From assembly GCF_001667075.1 (NCBI RefSeq), contig NZ_LZIL01000008.1, positions 1 to 39,571 on the forward strand: 39,571 nt of DNA, in the 5' to 3' direction. Source of the stretch: Mycobacterium sp. 852014-52450_SCH5900713 (GTDB lineage: Bacteria; Actinomycetota; Actinomycetes; Mycobacteriales; Mycobacteriaceae). Both the position numbers and the translations under genes were made by a program. The stretch's first letter is position 1, and each line of letters opens with the position of its first letter. The notes beneath the pieces were generated by a model. The model was given only the letters and a program-made list of their open reading frames with translations. It was not told the origin of the DNA and searched no databases. This document shows, one piece after another, positions 36,714 to 39,571 of this stretch.

Positions 36714-37148
36714 ATGCCTCAGCCACACCCCCAGCACCGACAGCCCTACGGGTACCCCCAGGCCTATCCCCCGGCGGCGCGGCCGGTTTACGGACCCGCA
36801 CACGCACCGGCACACCGCGTGCCGCAGGCCGGCTACCCACCCCCGCCCCCTACGGGCAACCAACCGTTCTTCCAGGTACGGATCAGAAAACACACCGGCG
36901 CGATCATCCTGATGTTCAACCAGACCTACACCGTCACAGGAACTTTCGCCCAATGCGAAGCCGCACTGCACGACGCTCTATTGCACAATCTGCTCGCCGG
37001 TTGGTGGAGTATGGCTTCCATCTTGGGCTGGAACTGGTTCACCTTGCTCGAAAACCACAACGCGCGAAAGAATCTGCGACGCCAGGCCGCCCAGGCCTAC
37101 GCCGCCACACGCCCGGCTCCCTGGACGCAGTCAGCGACACACGGATAA
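36714..37148 (+). CDS. Proline-rich small membrane-associated protein
   Basis: A 144-residue protein from ATG 36714 with GGAG 7 bases upstream. The first 45 residues are Pro/Tyr/His-rich (cytoplasmic, disordered). The rest has a small basic/hydrophobic domain (FFQVRIRKHTGAIILMFNQTYTVTG) and a hydrophobic WWSMASILGWNWFTLL segment that could lie in or on the membrane. Similar Pro-rich proteins are common in mycobacteria with no known function. It is 69 bases after the lipoprotein gene and likely co-transcribed. Convergent with the FHA-XRE gene, 16 bases apart. Confidence 0.75.
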   Translation: MPQPHPQHRQPYGYPQAYPPAARPVYGPAHAPAHRVPQAGYPPPPPTGNQPFFQVRIRKHTGAIILMFNQTYTVTGTFAQCEAALHDALLHNLLAGWWSMASILGWNWFTLLENHNARKNLRRQAAQAYAATRPAPWTQSATHG

Positions 37149-37164
37149 TCCGTGCTGCAGCGCG

Positions 37165-38298
37165 TCAACCGATCGACAGCTGCGCGATGAGGTTTTCGAG
37201 GGCCCGGGCGGCCTCGGGGGCGATGGTGCGCTCCGCTTCGGCATCCTCGAGGACGGACGCCGGCAGCCCCGCGCCATTGGCCGCTTCCTCGAGGCTCAGT
37301 TCCGCCCGGTGACGGGCGCCGTAGAGTCGCTGGCCCAAAGTGGCCGCGGGCGAGCGTGCCGCGCGCATCATCAAGTCGTTGTAGCTGCGCCGCACACTGC
37401 TCAACGCCAGGATGACCGCCGGACTGCCTTTGGCGTTGCGCGCAGCGCTCGACGCCAGCCTCTCGAGCTTGCGCAGATCGGCCAGGATATTGGTGGCCCT
37501 GGGAGTGAAATCGGGATCGGACGGCTCGGGCAATCCAGAGACGGCGGTGGTGAGGGTGTGCATGGCCAGTTCCACCGTCTCGGCCATCAGGGGCGCGTGA
37601 ATCGAGTCGGCCAATACCTCGGTGGCCTCGTCGCGGCGAGCTCCCGTGGGTCCGGCGGGTTGGCCGGCGCCACCGGTGGGGGCCGGAACCGCTCCGCGCC
37701 GGATGCGCGTGATGTGGCCCGTCGGCCAATCCAGCACCTTCTCCAGCCTCTCCAGCGTCGAACGACGCGGCCAGCTGCGGCCCTTCTCGAAGTTGATGAG
37801 GGCGCCCGCGTTGATGATTCCGTCGCGGTCCAGGCTCCGCTGCGAGATCCCCAGCTGCTGGCGGCGCTCAGCGACCGCGCTGCCGGCGCGGACGACGCCG
37901 GGGTCGCTCTGGCCGTCCCACCACTGCTCGTCCTCGGCTTCGAACGGATGCACCACCTGGGTCGACTCCTCGAGCGTCACTTCCGAGGGGCGCTGCGGGA
38001 TCAGGGTCACGGCTGCCCCGTCAGGGGCCCCCAGACAGATGGTGGTGACGCCGGTGATCAATACCGAGTTGCGGCGGATCCCATCGACGAACATCCCGTT
38101 GCTACTGGTGTCGAAGGCCTGCCAGCCGTCGCCGTGCGGTTCGAGCCGGACGTGCCACCGCGAGACCCTCTCGTCGTCCACCCGAACCGCGGCCCCGGCG
38201 TCTCTACCGATGACGGCGGCGCCGGCCGCAGGGTGCAGCGTGTGCGTCGCATGCCCGACTTGTACGGTCAGCGCGGTCGTCGGTTGGCCGGGCGTCAA
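37165..38298 (-). CDS. FHA-domain regulator with two XRE-type helix-turn-helix domains
   Basis: A 377-residue cytosolic protein. FHA domain, residues 10-100: GR at 31-32, SRWH at 46-49, SSNG at 65-68, all phosphothreonine-binding landmarks. First XRE helix-turn-helix, about 138-192 (VAERRQQLGISQRSLDRDGIINAGALINFEKG). Second, about 319-377 (TLGQRLYGARHRAELSLEEAANGAGLPASVL). A helical middle joins them. It could bind a palindrome with one domain per half, or one as a dimer. TTG 38298 is the start, backed by GAGGAG 6 bases before it. Mycobacterial FHA/helix-turn-helix regulators of ESX genes exist (EspM is one I recall). Here it is the natural phospho-target of the kinase and the best candidate to bind the two palindromes. 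Divergent from the DUF4333 gene. Confidence 0.87.
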   Translation of the reverse strand: MTPGQPTTALTVQVGHATHTLHPAAGAAVIGRDAGAAVRVDDERVSRWHVRLEPHGDGWQAFDTSSNGMFVDGIRRNSVLITGVTTICLGAPDGAAVTLIPQRPSEVTLEESTQVVHPFEAEDEQWWDGQSDPGVVRAGSAVAERRQQLGISQRSLDRDGIINAGALINFEKGRSWPRRSTLERLEKVLDWPTGHITRIRRGAVPAPTGGAGQPAGPTGARRDEATEVLADSIHAPLMAETVELAMHTLTTAVSGLPEPSDPDFTPRATNILADLRKLERLASSAARNAKGSPAVILALSSVRRSYNDLMMRAARSPAATLGQRLYGARHRAELSLEEAANGAGLPASVLEDAEAERTIAPEAARALENLIAQLSIG

Positions 38299-38470
38299 TT
38301 GTCGCTCCTCGCTCCCGTGGGCTCACTGCTGCTGCGGTACGACCCAATGCATTGCGGATCATGCTACATCTGCTTCGTGTGCAGTCTTGGCCGTGTGCGG
38401 CAATTTTACGCAGCTCAGAACCGTTTGGGCTCGCATCCTGCCCCTGCTACGGTGGCGCACCGTTGCTGCC

Positions 38471-38515
38471 GCACCGTTTACAAACGTTGCGCACCACTGC
38501 CGCTTCGGTTACAGT
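38471..38515 (+). promoter_or_regulatory. Second operator copy and promoter of the DUF4333 gene
   Basis: GCACCGTTTACAAACGTTGC (38471-38490) matches the central 20 bases of the first palindrome at 17 of 20 positions. Its right end gives a -35 TTGCGC (38487-38492), then exactly 17 bases, then a -10 TACAGT (38510-38515). This is the same operator-to-promoter geometry as at 35788-35816. It also lies upstream of the FHA-XRE gene, so autoregulation is possible. Confidence 0.75.
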
Positions 38516-38564
38516 TCAAGCAGTAGTCGCTCACGCGGTCCAAGCCTTAACAGAGAGGCATCCG

Positions 38565-39116
38565 ATGCAGCCACACCCGCCCCCGGTGCCAGGGCAATAC
38601 CCCCGGCGACCCGGCATGTCACCGGTCCCGCCCGGACGCTTCTACGATCCGCCCACCGAGCCCCTGCCCCGCCCGCACCCGTTTCCGAAGGGGACCCAGC
38701 GTGGGCCGCTTCCCTACCCGCATCACCAACGGCCCGCCGGTGGGGGCTTCTGGGCGCCGGTGGCCCCCGCTGCACGCGGCAGACGTCGGCCGCTTTACCT
38801 GGGCGCGGCGATCATGGTGGGCGCCGTGGCCATGCTCATCTCGGGATTCTGGGCGCCGGGCTTCTTCGTCACCACGCAGCTCGACGTCACCGCCGTGCAG
38901 TCCGGCGTCACGCAGGTCCTGTCCGACCCGGCGGGTTACGGCGCCAAGAATGTCAGCGACGTCACCTGCAACGACGGACAAAATCCCACCGTTACCAAGG
39001 GCGGCACCTTCACCTGCCAGGCAACCATCGACCACCTCAAACACCAGTTCCTGGTCACCTTCACCGACGACACGGGCAGCTATGAAGTCAGTGCCCCGAA
39101 GGGAACGAAGGTTTGA
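38565..39116 (+). CDS. DUF4333-containing membrane protein
   Basis: A 183-residue protein from ATG 38565 (GAGAGG 7 bases upstream). The Pro-rich cytoplasmic start MQPHPPPVPGQYPRRP resembles those of the other island proteins. A transmembrane helix (LYLGAAIMVGAVAMLISGFW) is followed by an outside DUF4333 domain, with the paired Cys in DVTCNDG and TFTCQAT. The family is common in actinobacteria and of unknown function, often near kinases or secretion genes. It is controlled by the second palindrome. Its upstream open frame extension is in the promoter region and not used. Confidence 0.83.
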   Translation: MQPHPPPVPGQYPRRPGMSPVPPGRFYDPPTEPLPRPHPFPKGTQRGPLPYPHHQRPAGGGFWAPVAPAARGRRRPLYLGAAIMVGAVAMLISGFWAPGFFVTTQLDVTAVQSGVTQVLSDPAGYGAKNVSDVTCNDGQNPTVTKGGTFTCQATIDHLKHQFLVTFTDDTGSYEVSAPKGTKV

Positions 39117-39185
39117 GATGCGCCTCGAAGGCCGACGGCCGGTCACCACCCAACCGGTTGGCAATCAGTAAGGCGTTCGGCGCCG

Positions 39186-39571
39186 CTACCGGGTGTCGCC
39201 GCCGGCGTCGGTTTCCCAGGTGCCGGGAACCATCGGAACCCTTGGGCCGCTGCCGAATTCGTCACCGGCAAGCGTGGCCAAACCCGTCGCATCACCGGTC
39301 GCCCCCCGGTGCGCTGTCCCGACAAACCCCAGCCTCCCGGCCCCGCGGTCCGACGCGAACGAGGGCACCTCGTCGCCCGGCGTGCCCCAATCCGGATCGA
39401 CGTCGACGTTCATGTCCGCGAACTCGTCCCCGTGGTGGTCCCGGACCGCCCGCCTACGCCGGCGCGCCCTGGCCTGACCCCGCGCCGTCGCGGCCGCCGC
39501 GGCGGCGGCGCTATCGGGTTCCGGCGCTTTCCTTTTGGCGCTCGAGCTGGCACCGGCACCCATCCCCGCAC
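39186..39571 (-). CDS. PPE-PPW protein, C-terminal part (5' end beyond the window)
   Basis: The minus-strand frame is open to the right edge and stops at 39186; about 128 C-terminal residues are in view. They carry an Ala-rich linker, Arg-rich [18 protein letters not shown], then GFVGTAHRG and PMVPGTW, the PPW hallmarks. The order and motifs match the ends of the two other PPE proteins in this window. By position (next upstream of the Rv0281-like gene apart from the island) it may correspond to PPE3 (Rv0280). Confidence 0.85.
   Translation of the reverse strand, partial: AGMGAGASSSAKRKAPEPDSAAAAAAATARGQARARRRRRAVRDHHGDEFADMNVDVDPDWGTPGDEVPSFASDRGAGRLGFVGTAHRGATGDATGLATLAGDEFGSGPRVPMVPGTWETDAGGDTR

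Noticed and set aside
39150..39161. 12-bp palindrome CCAACCGGTTGG between convergent genes
   Set aside because: It has no loop or T-run for a terminator and no promoter nearby; short symmetric GC-rich words are common here.
1..39571. CRISPR arrays, insertion sequences, integrases, rRNA
   Set aside because: No spaced repeats, transposase or integrase motifs, or rRNA-like stretches were seen anywhere in the window.

Overview
The window is GC-rich DNA from a mycobacterium. It carries a complete ESX-3 (type VII secretion) operon with PE/PPE genes, flanked by genes whose order matches, from memory, M. tuberculosis Rv0281 to Rv0312 read in reverse. The TB10.4-type EsxH, PPE genes of the PPW subclass and DUF4333/DUF7373-type proteins all point to Mycobacterium. 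Absence of the Rv0295c sulfotransferase and the Rv0297-Rv0305 block, plus a large extra island, suggest a nontuberculous species; the species itself cannot be told from the sequence.

Left part (1-10.7 kb): housekeeping and envelope genes. These are an Hsp70/actin-like protein with a membrane anchor (partial), an Rv0311-type protein divergent from a TetR regulator, a SnoaL-like protein, an L,D-transpeptidase, a PAP2 phosphatase, two small conserved proteins, BluB (5,6-dimethylbenzimidazole synthase), a sulfatase, a Tam-type methyltransferase and an alpha/beta hydrolase.

Middle (10.7-25.4 kb, minus strand): ESX-3 in the order eccA3-eccB3-eccC3-PE5-PPE4-esxG-esxH-espG3-eccD3-mycP3-eccE3. Several junctions are ATGA/GTGA overlaps. 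EccB/C/D/E form the inner-membrane machine, EccA3 and EspG3 handle the PE/PPE substrates, MycP3 is the membrane protease, and EsxG-EsxH and PE5-PPE4 are substrates tied to mycobactin-iron and zinc use. The 339-base region in front of eccA3 holds two IdeR-like boxes and one Zur-like box. Upstream come an extra PPE-PPW gene and the Rv0281-type methyltransferase.

Right part (28.4-39.2 kb): an island between the Rv0281-type gene and another PPE-PPW gene. It looks like a self-contained phospho-signalling system. It encodes a Ser/Thr kinase whose outside domain resembles a siderophore-binding (FecB/TroA-type) protein, and two DUF7373-type lipoproteins in the same operon. A secreted protein gene is coupled to the kinase but broken by two single-base frameshifts. 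There are also two proteins with PknH-type sensor domains, a proline-rich membrane protein, a DUF4333 protein, and an FHA protein with two XRE helix-turn-helix domains. Two copies of the same palindrome (24-bp perfect at 35770-35793, 17/20 match at 38471-38490) overlap the -35 element of promoters with identical 17-base spacing. They are the likely operators of the FHA-XRE regulator. This island beside ESX-3 is the most unusual part of the window.
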